46,449 nucleotides of DNA from Bacteroidia bacterium (GTDB lineage: Bacteria; Bacteroidota; Bacteroidia; Bacteroidales; CAJPTX01): the NCBI GenBank assembly GCA_002749065.1, contig PDTX01000014.1:1-46449 (forward strand). Reading direction: 5' to 3'. Both the position numbers and the translations under genes were made by a program. Of the stretch, positions 1 through 8,391 are shown one piece after another (the first letter of the stretch is position 1; each line of letters starts with the position of its first letter). Below the pieces are notes generated by a model. It saw only the letters and a list, made by a program, of their open reading frames with translations, was not told where the DNA came from and made no database searches.

Positions 1-2
1 CG

Positions 3-458
3 AAAATGTGGTACGACTCGGGGGTCAGGGATGTGGAACAGGCCAACCGCTTCCTCCAGAAGGCAAGGGAAGAGGAAAGGGAGCTGATGCAATGGCAAAA
101 GAATAACGAAGGGAAACCAGTGGGGGACATTGTCCCATACCGCAAGGCAAGGCGGGAATATACTGACCCACGCGGAAGGATGAGTAGTTTGGGCCAGGAG
201 GAGGTGCTCGAGACGGAATGGGCCCCACACGGCACGAAGGGCATACAATTCAACTGTCGTTCGACTGTGGCTCCCACCGCGATATTCACATGTAAGACCT
301 ACTCCTTTGGGAATTGGCAAATTAGGACCTGTATAGCCTCCCCGATACGTCCTACTAGCGTAGACGTGCCGCTATATGCCTCATTGACCACGATAAGGGT
401 CGCCTTTCGAACATCGGATTCCAATGGTGGTAGCGTGGTCTACAGGGGCTACAAATAG
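3..458 (+). CDS. Hypothetical protein, 3' fragment (5' end off the window)
   Basis: The reading frame is open to the left edge and ends with TAG at 456-458, so at least 151 codons of the C-terminal part are visible. The first 60 residues are charged and helix-prone (many E, K, R, Q); the last 80 are rich in T, S, V and aromatic residues, which suggests a small beta-rich domain with two cysteines. I recognise no family or motif. Base composition looks noticeably less GC-rich than the genes that follow, so it may be a transferred or fast-evolving gene. The methionine at 6-8 could be a start, but nothing upstream is visible to decide. Function unknown. Confidence 0.5.
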   Translation, partial: KMWYDSGVRDVEQANRFLQKAREEERELMQWQKNNEGKPVGDIVPYRKARREYTDPRGRMSSLGQEEVLETEWAPHGTKGIQFNCRSTVAPTAIFTCKTYSFGNWQIRTCIASPIRPTSVDVPLYASLTTIRVAFRTSDSNGGSVVYRGYK

Positions 459-553
459 GCACAAGCTGCTTTTAGTGAATTATTTTCTGACCCTTGCCCT
501 ATGCAAATTCGGGGAGACTAAAGAGGTAGCATGATGGAGCTGAAAAAGCGGAG

Positions 554-1489
554 ATGCAGGATACGGTAAGGGAAGGGCTGGTGGTCCGGGCGACGGGCAG
601 CTGGTACAGCGTGGAGCACGGCGGGGAGGTGGTGGAGTGCCGCGCCCGGGGACGCATACGGCTGAAGGGGGTGCGGAGCACGAACCCAATCGTGGTGGGC
701 GACCGGGTGGAGTTCACGCTGGCCGACGGGGCGGGCGTAATCCACCGTATCCTCCCCCGCCGGAACTACATCATCCGCCGGTCCATCAACCTCTCGAAGG
801 AGACGCACATCATCGCGGCGAACCTGGACGCGGCCTACGTGGTGGTGACGCTGACCGAGCCAGCCACCCCGCTCGAGTTCGTAGACCGCTTCCTGGCCAC
901 GGCCACGGCCTACAGCATCCCGGGGGTCGTAGTGCTCAACAAGCAGGACCTGCCCGGCGAGCGCGAGGCCAGCGAGGCCATGGGCATGCGCTACATCTAC
1001 CGCGAGGCAGGGTACGAGGTGCTGGCCGTCTCCGCCACCACGGGGCAGGGCATAGAGGAGCTCCGCGACCGGCTCGCGGGCCGGAGGAGCCTGATCGCGG
1101 GCAACTCGGGGGTGGGCAAGAGCTCGCTGGTCAACGCCCTCGAGCCGGGGCTGGACCTGAAGACCTCCCCGCTGTCGGAGAACTACCAGCTCGGCCGGCA
1201 CACGACCACCTTCAGCGAGATGTTCCGCCTCTCCTTCGGCGAGGGGACCTACGTCATCGACACGCCCGGCATCAAGGGCTTCGGCGTGGTGGAGTTCGGG
1301 CGCGAGGAGATATCGCACTTCTTCCCCGACATCTTCGCCCTGAAGGGGGCCTGCCGCTTCGGGAACTGCCTGCACGACCAGGAGCCGGGCTGCGCGGTGC
1401 GCGCCGCTGTCGAGGCCGGGGAGCTGGCCCCCTCCCGCTACGTGAGCTACCTCTCGCTGCTGGCCGACGACCAGGACCGCTACCGCTAG
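554..1489 (+). CDS. rsgA: Ribosome small-subunit biogenesis GTPase RsgA
   Basis: RsgA is a circularly permuted GTPase that binds the 30S subunit late in maturation and helps release assembly factors in the cytoplasm. The 311-residue product has the expected order: N-terminal OB fold (about 1-75), then the permuted G domain with G4 NKQD at 129-132, G5 SATTG at 160-164, G1 GNSGVGKS at 183-190 and G3 DTPG at 236-239. The C-terminal zinc site is complete: Cys267, Cys272, His274, Cys280. Length is usual for the family. The ATG at 554 starts directly at the OB fold. No clear promoter is visible in the 95 bases upstream. Confidence 0.95.
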   Translation: MQDTVREGLVVRATGSWYSVEHGGEVVECRARGRIRLKGVRSTNPIVVGDRVEFTLADGAGVIHRILPRRNYIIRRSINLSKETHIIAANLDAAYVVVTLTEPATPLEFVDRFLATATAYSIPGVVVLNKQDLPGEREASEAMGMRYIYREAGYEVLAVSATTGQGIEELRDRLAGRRSLIAGNSGVGKSSLVNALEPGLDLKTSPLSENYQLGRHTTTFSEMFRLSFGEGTYVIDTPGIKGFGVVEFGREEISHFFPDIFALKGACRFGNCLHDQEPGCAVRAAVEAGELAPSRYVSYLSLLADDQDRYR

Positions 1490-1517
1490 GTGGCCAGGCC
1501 GGGTAAATGGTTCGCCC

Positions 1518-1550
1518 GTTGGCATTTCTTGAGGCTTTTGCCTAGCTTTG
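1518..1550 (+). promoter_or_regulatory. Bacteroidota-type promoter upstream of the LysE-family gene
   Basis: A -7 box TAGCTTTG lies at 1543-1550, matching TAnnTTTG exactly. A GTTG -33 box at 1518-1521 sits 21 bases upstream. The ATG at 1570 follows about 19 bases after the -7 box, which argues for that start rather than the upstream in-frame TTG at 1561. Confidence 0.6.
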
Positions 1551-1569
1551 CCGCGCAAAATTGGGATAT

Positions 1570-2208
1570 ATGCTGCTGCTCCTAAAGGGACTACTCGTGG
1601 GTTTTCTGGCCTCCGCGCCGCTGGGGCCTATCGGCGTGGTGGTGGTGCAGCGCACCCTGAGCCGCGGCCGCTGGAACGGCTTCGCGAGCGGCTACGGCGC
1701 GGGGCTGGCCGACACGCTCTTCGCGACTGTGGCCGTGTTCGGCATCTCGATGGTGATCGACTTCGTGGAGGCCTACCGGACCCTAATCGTGGTGGGCGCC
1801 GGGGTCATCGTCGTGCTGCTGGGCTACGTGACCTTCCGGCGCGACCCGCTGCACGACCTGCGGAAGCGGCGGCGGGGCGAGACGGTGTCGTACTGGCGCG
1901 AGATCGTGTACGTGATGATGCTGACGCTGACCAACCCGCTCTCCATCCTCCTCTTCCTGACCCTCTTCGCGCTGCTGAGCGCCGCCCCCACGCCCGGGCA
2001 TGCCGACGAGGTCGTCGTGCTGCTGGCGGGCGTCCACGCCGGGGCCATCGGCTGGTGGTTCCTGCTGAGCGGCACGGTCAGCCACTTCCGGAAGCGCATC
2101 CGCCTGCGGCAGATCGTGGTGTTCAACCGCGTGGGGGGGGTGGTGATCATGGTCCTGGGCCTGGTGCTGACCATCGCGAGCGTGGTGGCGAGGGTGCTGG
2201 GGGGCTAA
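1570..2208 (+). CDS. LysE/RhtB-family amino-acid exporter
   Basis: A 212-residue inner-membrane protein with about six hydrophobic segments. The N-terminal region has the family hallmark, a hydrophobic helix followed by SAPLGPIG at about residues 15-22 and GxxxG-type glycines. LysE/RhtB proteins export amino acids or related small molecules by proton exchange; the substrate cannot be told from sequence. A charged loop (RKRRRGE) around residues 98-104 separates the two halves, as is normal. A short GC hairpin (2200-2214, stem GGGGGC/GCCCCC) overlaps the TAA stop and may limit read-through into the tRNA gene. An in-frame TTG at 1561 is an alternative start. Confidence 0.8.
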   Translation: MLLLLKGLLVGFLASAPLGPIGVVVVQRTLSRGRWNGFASGYGAGLADTLFATVAVFGISMVIDFVEAYRTLIVVGAGVIVVLLGYVTFRRDPLHDLRKRRRGETVSYWREIVYVMMLTLTNPLSILLFLTLFALLSAAPTPGHADEVVVLLAGVHAGAIGWWFLLSGTVSHFRKRIRLRQIVVFNRVGGVVIMVLGLVLTIASVVARVLGG

Positions 2209-2215
2209 GCCCCCG

Positions 2216-2246
2216 CTTGCATATTGGGGAAAAGGGATTACCTTCG
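2216..2246 (+). promoter_or_regulatory. Promoter of tRNA-Leu
   Basis: CTTG (-33) at 2216-2219 and TACCTTCG (-7, one mismatch to TAnnTTTG) at 2239-2246, spacer 19. The spacer is nearly the same as that of the promoter at 2409-2439. Confidence 0.6.
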
Positions 2247-2262
2247 CGGGCAGGTAACGGAT

Positions 2263-2344
2263 GCCCAGGTGGCGGAATTGGTAGACGCGCTGGTCTCAAA
2301 CACCAGTGGTGAAAACCGTGCCGGTTCGATCCCGGCCCTGGGTA
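2263..2344 (+). tRNA. tRNA-Leu (anticodon CAA)
   Basis: Class II tRNA of 82 bases. The acceptor stem pairs GCCCAGG with CCTGGGT, with a G-T pair at position 1-72. The anticodon arm is CTGGT-CTCAAAC-ACCAG, so the anticodon is CAA and it reads UUG. A long variable arm and a T arm (GCCGG-TTCGATC-CCGGC) are present. The discriminator is A2344. The 3' CCA is not encoded and must be added after transcription. Confidence 0.95.
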
Positions 2345-2408
2345 CATCGCATGGTCGCTTCGGGCGGCCATTTTTCGTATCGGGCGGTAGGGGGCGCACG
2401 GGCCCTCC

Positions 2409-2439
2409 ATTGCATATCCGGAAAAAGGGCTTACCTTTG
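2409..2439 (+). promoter_or_regulatory. Promoter of the dCMP deaminase gene and probably the downstream run
   Basis: ATTG (-33) at 2409-2412 and a perfect TACCTTTG (-7) at 2432-2439, spacer 19. This leaves a 5' leader of roughly 100 bases before the ATG at 2547. Spacer and boxes are almost identical to those of the tRNA-Leu promoter about 190 bp upstream. Confidence 0.7.
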
Positions 2440-2546
2440 CCGTGGGTAATATAGGCTTACTGGGCGATGATGCGGGGGCGTTGCGCCACCCTACGTCTGC
2501 GCCGGGTGTGCGTTCGAATCCGCGATAAACACGTGAGGTACTGAGG

Positions 2547-2999
2547 ATGGATAGTAAGCAGCTAGCGCTGGACCGGCGGTACCTGGCCATGGCGCGCATA
2601 TGGGCCACGAACTCATACTGCCAGCGCCGGCAGGTGGGGGCCTTGCTGGTCAAGGACCAGATGATCATCTCGGACGGGTACAACGGCACGCCGTCGGGCT
2701 TCCCGAACATCTGCGAGGACGAGGAGGGCAACACCTACGAGTACGTGCTGCACGCGGAGGCGAACGCGATCACGAAGGTGGCCAAGTCGTCGAACAGCAG
2801 CGCGGGCGGCACGCTCTACGTGACGGCGAGCCCGTGCATGGAGTGCGCCAAGCTCATAATCCAGGCGCGGATAGTGCGGGTGGTGTACGGCGAGATGTAC
2901 CGCTGCGAGGAGGGGCTCTCGCTGCTGCGGCGGGCTGGGGTACAGACGGATTACGTGGCCATGGATTGGTCGAAGCTGGATGGATGGGATGTGGAATAG
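2547..2999 (+). CDS. Deoxycytidylate (dCMP) deaminase, ComEB-like
   Basis: A zinc-dependent cytidine deaminase-fold enzyme of 150 residues. It is expected to convert dCMP to dUMP, feeding thymidylate synthesis in the cytoplasm. The active-site signature is complete: His69-Ala-Glu71 (HAE) and PCMEC at 96-100, giving zinc ligands His69, Cys97 and Cys100 with Glu71 as the proton shuttle. Length and the GYNGTPSG loop (residues 44-51) fit the dCMP deaminase/ComEB group rather than CMP/dCMP deaminases of other types. Its 3' end overlaps the start of the S41 protease gene by 20 bases, so the two are likely translationally coupled. Confidence 0.92.
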   Translation: MDSKQLALDRRYLAMARIWATNSYCQRRQVGALLVKDQMIISDGYNGTPSGFPNICEDEEGNTYEYVLHAEANAITKVAKSSNSSAGGTLYVTASPCMECAKLIIQARIVRVVYGEMYRCEEGLSLLRRAGVQTDYVAMDWSKLDGWDVE

Positions 3000-4689
3000 G
3001 GAGGTGGACAGGGCTATGGACGAGGCGAGGGCGGTGGACAAGGCCAAGCGGCTCAACAGGGCGACCGGGTACGTGGCCCTGCTGGTCATATCGCTCATCG
3101 CGATTGGCCTGTGTGGGTACACGCTCTACGAGCTACGCTCCGGCCGGCCACTGCAGATAATCCAGGTAGTGGACAACAGCGCGGGGGAGAAGCTGCGCGC
3201 GGTGCTGGAGAAGATCAGGAGCGACTACGTGGACAGCGTTTCGCTCGACTCGGTGGAGGAGGCCGTCCTCCCGGCCCTGCTCGCCGAGCTGGACCCCCAC
3301 TCGGAGTACTTCCCGGCGCAGGAGCTGGAGGCGGTGCAGGAGCCGCTGCGGGGCGATTTCGAGGGCATCGGCGTGGTGTTCAACATGCTGACGGACACGG
3401 TCATCGTGCAGAGCGTGATCGCGGGTGGCCCCTCGGAGCGGGCCGGGATAGAGGCCGGCGACCGGATAATGCGCGTGGATAGCATCGGGATTGCGGGGGT
3501 GAAGCTGCGGCAGGACTCGGTGGTGCGCTTGCTGCGCGGGGCGCGGGGCACGCGGGTGCGCGTGGAGATCGCGCGGCTGGGGGTGGAGGGGCTGATCCCC
3601 ATCGAGATAGTCCGGGACAAGATTCCGCTCAAGAGCATAGAGGCGGCCTACGTGGTGGAGGACGGCATCGGGGTCATCCGCCTGTCGCGCTTCGCGCAGA
3701 AGACCCCCAAGGAGTTCGGCGAGGCGCTGGTGCGGCTCAGCGAGCAGGGGATGCAACGGCTGATTCTGGACCTCCGGGGCAACGGGGGTGGCTACCTGCA
3801 GGGCGCGCACTTCGTGGCATCGCAGTTCCTCCGGAAGGGGTCGCTGATAACGTACATCCAGGGGCGCAGGCGCGCGCGGCAGGACCTGGTGACCGAGCGT
3901 GACGGCCCGCTGCGCAACATCCCGCTGGTGCTGCTGACGGATGAGCTCTCGGCCTCCTCGAGCGAGATCGTGGCCGGGGCGATGCAGGACAACGACAGGG
4001 CGGCGATAGTCGGCCGCCGGACCTTCGGCAAGGGGCTGGTGCAGGAGCAGTTCGAGTTCCCGGACGGCTCGGGCCTACGGCTGACGGTCTCCCGCTACTA
4101 CACGCCCTCGGGGCGGAGCATCCAGAAGCCCTACGAGCTGGGGGAGAAGCGGGCCTACAACCACGACCTCGAGGAGCGGTGGGAGAACGGGGAGCTCTAC
4201 GAGCGGGATAGCATCAAGCTGGACACGCTGCGGGCATTCCGCACCCTGGGGGGGCGGACGGTGTACGGCGGCGGGGGCATCATGCCGGACGTGTTCGTGC
4301 CGCTGGACACGATGGGCAACTCGCGCTTCCTGCGGGAGGTGAGCCGCCGGGCGCTGCTGGTGAAGTTCGCGCAGCGCTACCTGGACGGGCACCGCGAGGA
4401 GCTGAAGCGCTTTAGGGACGTGGATGCGCTGCAGCGGCACCTACGGCGGCAAGCGGTCGAGCGGGAGTTCCTGGCCTACGCCAAGTCGGAGGGCTACACC
4501 CCGGGGCCGGGGGAGATGGCGCAGTCGGGGGAGATCATCCTCACCCAGCTGCATGCCAACATCGCGCGGGGGGTGCTGGACAACGAGGGCTACTACCCCA
4601 TCATCTCGTCCATAGACAACACCCTGCAGCGGGGAATAGAGCTGGTAAAAAAGAAGGACCCGATCGCGGCGGCGGCAGCCATGCAGTAG
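2980..4689 (+). CDS. S41-family (CtpA/Prc-type) carboxy-terminal processing protease with PDZ domain
   Basis: A 569-residue envelope serine protease. A hydrophobic segment at about 30-48 acts as signal anchor or signal peptide and places the enzyme in the periplasm. A PDZ domain follows (about 115-205). The S41 core carries LDLRGNGGG at 263-271, SASSSE at 324-329 and GKG at 350-352. Ser326 and Lys351 are the likely catalytic dyad, with the 25-residue spacing known for CtpB and Prc. About 170 extra C-terminal residues resemble the tail common in Bacteroidota homologues. The start at 2980 overlaps the deaminase gene; in-frame ATGs at 2989 and 3016 are alternatives. The YfhO gene begins 15 bases downstream. 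Confidence 0.93.
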   Translation: MDGMWNREVDRAMDEARAVDKAKRLNRATGYVALLVISLIAIGLCGYTLYELRSGRPLQIIQVVDNSAGEKLRAVLEKIRSDYVDSVSLDSVEEAVLPALLAELDPHSEYFPAQELEAVQEPLRGDFEGIGVVFNMLTDTVIVQSVIAGGPSERAGIEAGDRIMRVDSIGIAGVKLRQDSVVRLLRGARGTRVRVEIARLGVEGLIPIEIVRDKIPLKSIEAAYVVEDGIGVIRLSRFAQKTPKEFGEALVRLSEQGMQRLILDLRGNGGGYLQGAHFVASQFLRKGSLITYIQGRRRARQDLVTERDGPLRNIPLVLLTDELSASSSEIVAGAMQDNDRAAIVGRRTFGKGLVQEQFEFPDGSGLRLTVSRYYTPSGRSIQKPYELGEKRAYNHDLEERWENGELYERDSIKLDTLRAFRTLGGRTVYGGGGIMPDVFVPLDTMGNSRFLREVSRRALLVKFAQRYLDGHREELKRFRDVDALQRHLRRQAVEREFLAYAKSEGYTPGPGEMAQSGEIILTQLHANIARGVLDNEGYYPIISSIDNTLQRGIELVKKKDPIAAAAAMQ

Positions 4690-4704
4690 GTCGGGGGATT
4701 TGGC

Positions 4705-7176
4705 ATGGGAACATCGAGCAATAGCAGGGGGTGGCAGGGGCGTAGGTGGGTGGTGCACTGCGCCGCCCTACTCCTCTTCCTGGCCGTCTCGTACGTCTAC
4801 TTCGCCCCGCTGCTGGAGGGGAAGGCGGTCCGTCAGCACGACCGTGACCAGTGGCGAGGCACGGCCGAGCAGCTGATACGCTACGCGGATACGCACGACG
4901 GCGAGCAGTCCGGGTGGACGACAACGCTCTTCGGGGGGATGCCCTCGGTGCTGGTGTCGCTCCAGTACCCCATGAACGTAATCTCCGCCATGGACGAGTT
5001 CCTGCTCCTCCAGATGGGTGCGCGGCCCGCGAGCTACATATTCCTGACCATGGCGGGATTCTACCTCCTGCTGCTGGTGCTGGGGGTGAACCCCTGGCTC
5101 GCCATCGCCGGGGCGCTGGGCTACGGCCTCTCGACCTACTTCTTCATCATCATCGGCGCGGGGCACAACGCCAAGTCGCACGCCCTGGCCTACCTGGCCC
5201 CGCTGCTGGTGGGGGTCGTGCTGGCCTACCGGGGGCGCTACGCCTGGGGCGGGGTGCTATTCGCCCTCTTCTTCGCGCTGAGCCTGGTGGCGGGGCACGT
5301 GCAGATAAGCTACTACGGGGGCTTCGTCGTCGCGGCCATGGGCCTTGGCTACCTCGTGGAGGCCGTACGCGGGCGCACGCTACGCCGCTTCGCCATCGCC
5401 TCCGGCGTGCTCGTGCTGGGCATGCTCTTCGGGGTGGGGGCCAACTTCAACCGGCTGTACCACACGTGGGACTACGGCAAGTCGTCGATTCGCGGAGCAT
5501 CGGAGCTGACGCAGGCCGCCGGGGAGAAGACCGGGGGGCTGGACCGCTCCTACGCTACGAGCTGGAGCTACGGCAAGGCCGAGACGCTCAACCTATTCGT
5601 CCCGAACTTCGCGGGGGGCGCATCGAGCCTGGAGCTGGATGACGACTCGCAGGTGGGCGAGTTCCTCAAGCGGGCCGGGCTGCGCGCGGGCGACCGGGCC
5701 AACGTGCTACGCTCGCTACCCGTGTACTGGGGGCCGCAGCCCATGACCTCCGGGCCGGTGTACGTCGGGGCGGTGATGGTGCTGCTGTTCGTCCTGGCGC
5801 TGATACTGGTGCGCGGCCCGCTGAAGTGGGCCCTGCTCTCGGTGACGGGCCTCTCGGTGCTGCTGGCCTGGGGCAAGAATTTCGGGCTGCTGACCGACCT
5901 GTTCTTCGACTTCGTCCCGGGCTACAACAAGTTCCGCACGGTGAGCATGATACTGGTCATCGCCGAGCTTGGCATCCCGCTGCTGGCGCTGCTCGGGCTG
6001 CAGGAATGGTTCGGCGGGGGGCATCCCCAGCCCAGGCTGCGGAGGGCGCTGTTCTGCTCGCTCGGCATCGTGGCCGGGGGCGCGCTCACGATAGCCCTCC
6101 TCGGGCCGTCCATCGGGGACTTCAGCAGCGCGTACGACGCGGAGCTAATCCGGGCGGGCTACCCCCAGGAGCTAATCCGGGCCCTGGAGGGCGACCGCGC
6201 CTCGCTCATGCGGATGGACGCGCTCCGCTCGCTGGTCTTCGTGCTGGCCACCGGGCTGCTGCTGGGCCTGAACCTACGGGGCAAGCTGACGGTGCTACCC
6301 TTCGGCCTGCTGCTGGCCGCAGTGGTGGTGGTGGATATGTGGCCGGTGAACAAGCGCTACGACGGGGTATCCTACGAGCCGAAGAGCCACCTGAGCACGC
6401 CCTACCCCATGACACCAGCCGACCGAGCCATCCTGCGGGACACCAGCTACTACCGGGTATACAACACGACGGTGAGCCCCTTCAACGACGCCTCCACATC
6501 GTACTACCACAACTCCATCGGCGGGTACCACGGGGCCAAGCTCCGCATATTCCAGGACTTCGTCGACCGCTACGGGGGTAGGGAATTGATGCTCAACCTG
6601 ATGAACGTGAAGTACATCATCGGGCGGGGGGCCGACGGGCAGTACCAGGTATCGCAGAACCGCGAGGCCTTCGGGGCGGCGTGGTTCGTGGAGCGCGTAG
6701 TGCCAGTGGAGACGGCCGACGAGGAGCTGGCCCAGCTGGGGGAGGTCGACCTGCGGCGGGTGGCCCTCGTCCGGCGCGGGCAGCCAAGCCCCAAGAGCGG
6801 CGAGGAGCACGACGTAGCGGGCAGCATACGGCTGGTGGCGCACGAGGCCAACCGGATGGTGTACGAGAGCAGCTCGGCCAGCGGGGGCTTCGGGGTATTC
6901 TCGGAGGTGTGGTACCGCAAGGGCTGGCGGGCCACCATCGACGGGCAGGAGGTCCCCATCGTCCGGACGGACTACCTGCTCAGGGGGCTGGAAATCCCCA
7001 AGGGGACGCACCGCGTGGAGTTCAGCTTCAGCCTCCCGCTCTTCGCCATGGGGCAGTACGTCGACCTCATCTTCGGGCTGGCCATAATCGGCGGATTTCT
7101 CCTCCTCCTGGGTTTGGAGCTACGGCGTAAGCGCGGAGGCGGCGAGGCTAATGCTAAGGAAATAGTCCATGAGTAA
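4705..7176 (+). CDS. YfhO-family polytopic membrane protein
   Basis: An 823-residue inner-membrane protein with about a dozen hydrophobic helices in the first 560 residues, one more near the C terminus (about 785-808) and a soluble beta-rich domain between them. This layout matches the YfhO/PMT-like family, distant relatives of GT-C glycosyltransferases; some members are linked to glycosylation of lipoteichoic acid or envelope polymers. The N-terminal loop between helices 1 and 2 (about 40-85) is rich in acidic and polar residues and includes the HDRDQWRG segment, where GT-C enzymes keep catalytic acids. Acceptor and donor are unknown. The last 8 bases overlap the ftsX start. Confidence 0.82.
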   Translation: MGTSSNSRGWQGRRWVVHCAALLLFLAVSYVYFAPLLEGKAVRQHDRDQWRGTAEQLIRYADTHDGEQSGWTTTLFGGMPSVLVSLQYPMNVISAMDEFLLLQMGARPASYIFLTMAGFYLLLLVLGVNPWLAIAGALGYGLSTYFFIIIGAGHNAKSHALAYLAPLLVGVVLAYRGRYAWGGVLFALFFALSLVAGHVQISYYGGFVVAAMGLGYLVEAVRGRTLRRFAIASGVLVLGMLFGVGANFNRLYHTWDYGKSSIRGASELTQAAGEKTGGLDRSYATSWSYGKAETLNLFVPNFAGGASSLELDDDSQVGEFLKRAGLRAGDRANVLRSLPVYWGPQPMTSGPVYVGAVMVLLFVLALILVRGPLKWALLSVTGLSVLLAWGKNFGLLTDLFFDFVPGYNKFRTVSMILVIAELGIPLLALLGLQEWFGGGHPQPRLRRALFCSLGIVAGGALTIALLGPSIGDFSSAYDAELIRAGYPQELIRALEGDRASLMRMDALRSLVFVLATGLLLGLNLRGKLTVLPFGLLLAAVVVVDMWPVNKRYDGVSYEPKSHLSTPYPMTPADRAILRDTSYYRVYNTTVSPFNDASTSYYHNSIGGYHGAKLRIFQDFVDRYGGRELMLNLMNVKYIIGRGADGQYQVSQNREAFGAAWFVERVVPVETADEELAQLGEVDLRRVALVRRGQPSPKSGEEHDVAGSIRLVAHEANRMVYESSSASGGFGVFSEVWYRKGWRATIDGQEVPIVRTDYLLRGLEIPKGTHRVEFSFSLPLFAMGQYVDLIFGLAIIGGFLLLLGLELRRKRGGGEANAKEIVHE

Positions 7177-8044
7177 GCACAGAACCACCGCCTCGTGGCG
7201 GCTACGCAGCAGCTTCATCTCGTCCATCATCTCCACCACCCTGGTGCTCTACGCGCTGGGCATGCTCGTGCTGCTGCTGGTGAACGTGCAGCGCGTGTCG
7301 CAGTTCGTGAAGGAGACCCTGAGCTTCTCGGTAATCCTGGTGGAGGACGTGCGGCCCGTCGACGCGGAATTCCTCCGGAAGACCCTCTCGGCACGCAGCT
7401 ACGTGAAGGAGACCAAGTACATCTCCAAGGAGCGGGCCGCCGAGGAGCTGACCGAGGCCCTGGGCGCGGACTTCCTCGACCTCCTGCAGTACAACCCCCT
7501 GAAACCCTCCATCGAGCTCAAGCTGCGCGCACCCTGGGCCAACAACGACAGCATCCGGAAAATCGGGCGCAGCCTGCTCGACTCCCCCCAGGTCGCGGAC
7601 ATACACTACGAGCCGTCGATGGTCTCCCTGGTGAACGCGAACGTGCAGCGCATCAGCCTCCTGATCCTGGGCTTCAGCCTCCTGATGAGCTTCATCGCCC
7701 TGGTGCTGATCAACAACACGATACGCATATCGATCTACGCGCACCGCTTCATCATCCGGACCATGCAGCTGGTGGGGGCCACCTCCAGCTTCATCCAGCG
7801 CCCCTTCCTCCTGCGGGCCGCCCGCCACGGCCTACTGGCCTCCCTGCTGGCCATCGGCCTGATTGTGGAGACCGTCTGGGTGCTGCAGCAGGAATTCTAC
7901 AACCTGGTGAACGTACACCAGTACGCGATGCTCGGCCTGGTGGGCGTATTCACCCTGGTCATCGGCGTGGTAATCAACGTGCTAACGACCTACTTCGCCG
8001 TGAGCAAGTACCTGCACCTATCGACCGACTCCCTATACTATTAG
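7169..8044 (+). CDS. ftsX: Cell-division ABC transporter permease FtsX
   Basis: FtsX partners with FtsE at the division septum and activates peptidoglycan hydrolases through its extracytoplasmic domain. The 291-residue protein has one N-terminal transmembrane helix (about 22-42), a periplasmic domain (about 45-165) and three C-terminal helices (about 170-195, 215-240, 250-280), the standard FtsX topology. The conserved motif LVGATSSFIQRPFLLRA lies in the cytoplasmic loop before the third helix. The ATG overlaps the end of the YfhO gene by 8 bases. No ftsE is in the window, which is usual for this group, where ftsE lies elsewhere. Downstream is the typical DUF3098-uppP pair. Confidence 0.92.
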   Translation: MSKHRTTASWRLRSSFISSIISTTLVLYALGMLVLLLVNVQRVSQFVKETLSFSVILVEDVRPVDAEFLRKTLSARSYVKETKYISKERAAEELTEALGADFLDLLQYNPLKPSIELKLRAPWANNDSIRKIGRSLLDSPQVADIHYEPSMVSLVNANVQRISLLILGFSLLMSFIALVLINNTIRISIYAHRFIIRTMQLVGATSSFIQRPFLLRAARHGLLASLLAIGLIVETVWVLQQEFYNLVNVHQYAMLGLVGVFTLVIGVVINVLTTYFAVSKYLHLSTDSLYY

Positions 8045-8113
8045 CAACCCAAGCGCCACGGTCACCGCGACCCGCGCTGCGCAACGCGGCGGGCCTGGCG
8101 AAAAAGCAAACGC

Positions 8114-8386
8114 ATGATGCTCAATTCAAAGAACCGGCTGGAGACCGCCCCGGAGGGGGATGCCCGGCTCGCCTTCGGGAGGAAGAACTACATACTCATC
8201 GCCATCGGCTTCGGGATAATCGTCCTGGGCTTCCTGCTGATGATGGGGGGCAAATCGGAGGACCCGAACGTGTTCAGCGAGACGATATACGACTTCCGCC
8301 ACATCACCCTGGCCCCCATCGTGGTCATGCTCGGCTTCTTCTTCGAGATATACGCCATCATGTACCGCCCGAAGAATAGGGGCTAG
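8114..8386 (+). CDS. DUF3098 family small membrane protein
   Basis: A 90-residue protein with two transmembrane helices (about 27-45 and 65-82) separated by a short loop containing KSEDPNVFSETIYDFRHI. This pattern and the position between ftsX and uppP identify DUF3098, a family found in Bacteroidota. Function is unknown; the conserved neighbourhood suggests a link to septal peptidoglycan or undecaprenyl-phosphate recycling, which is only inference. Two adjacent ATG codons (8114, 8117) could start it. uppP begins only 5 bases after the stop. Confidence 0.85.
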   Translation: MMLNSKNRLETAPEGDARLAFGRKNYILIAIGFGIIVLGFLLMMGGKSEDPNVFSETIYDFRHITLAPIVVMLGFFFEIYAIMYRPKNRG

Positions 8387-8391
8387 CCGTG

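Noticed and set aside
518..1558. Long antisense reading frame opposite rsgA.
   Set aside because: It has no domain and mirrors the GC-rich codons of rsgA, which has complete GTPase motifs.
2440..2546. A T-loop-like GTTCGAATCC in the leader of the dCMP deaminase gene, suggesting a second tRNA.
   Set aside because: The flanking bases do not form a T stem and no acceptor, D or anticodon arm can be folded around it.
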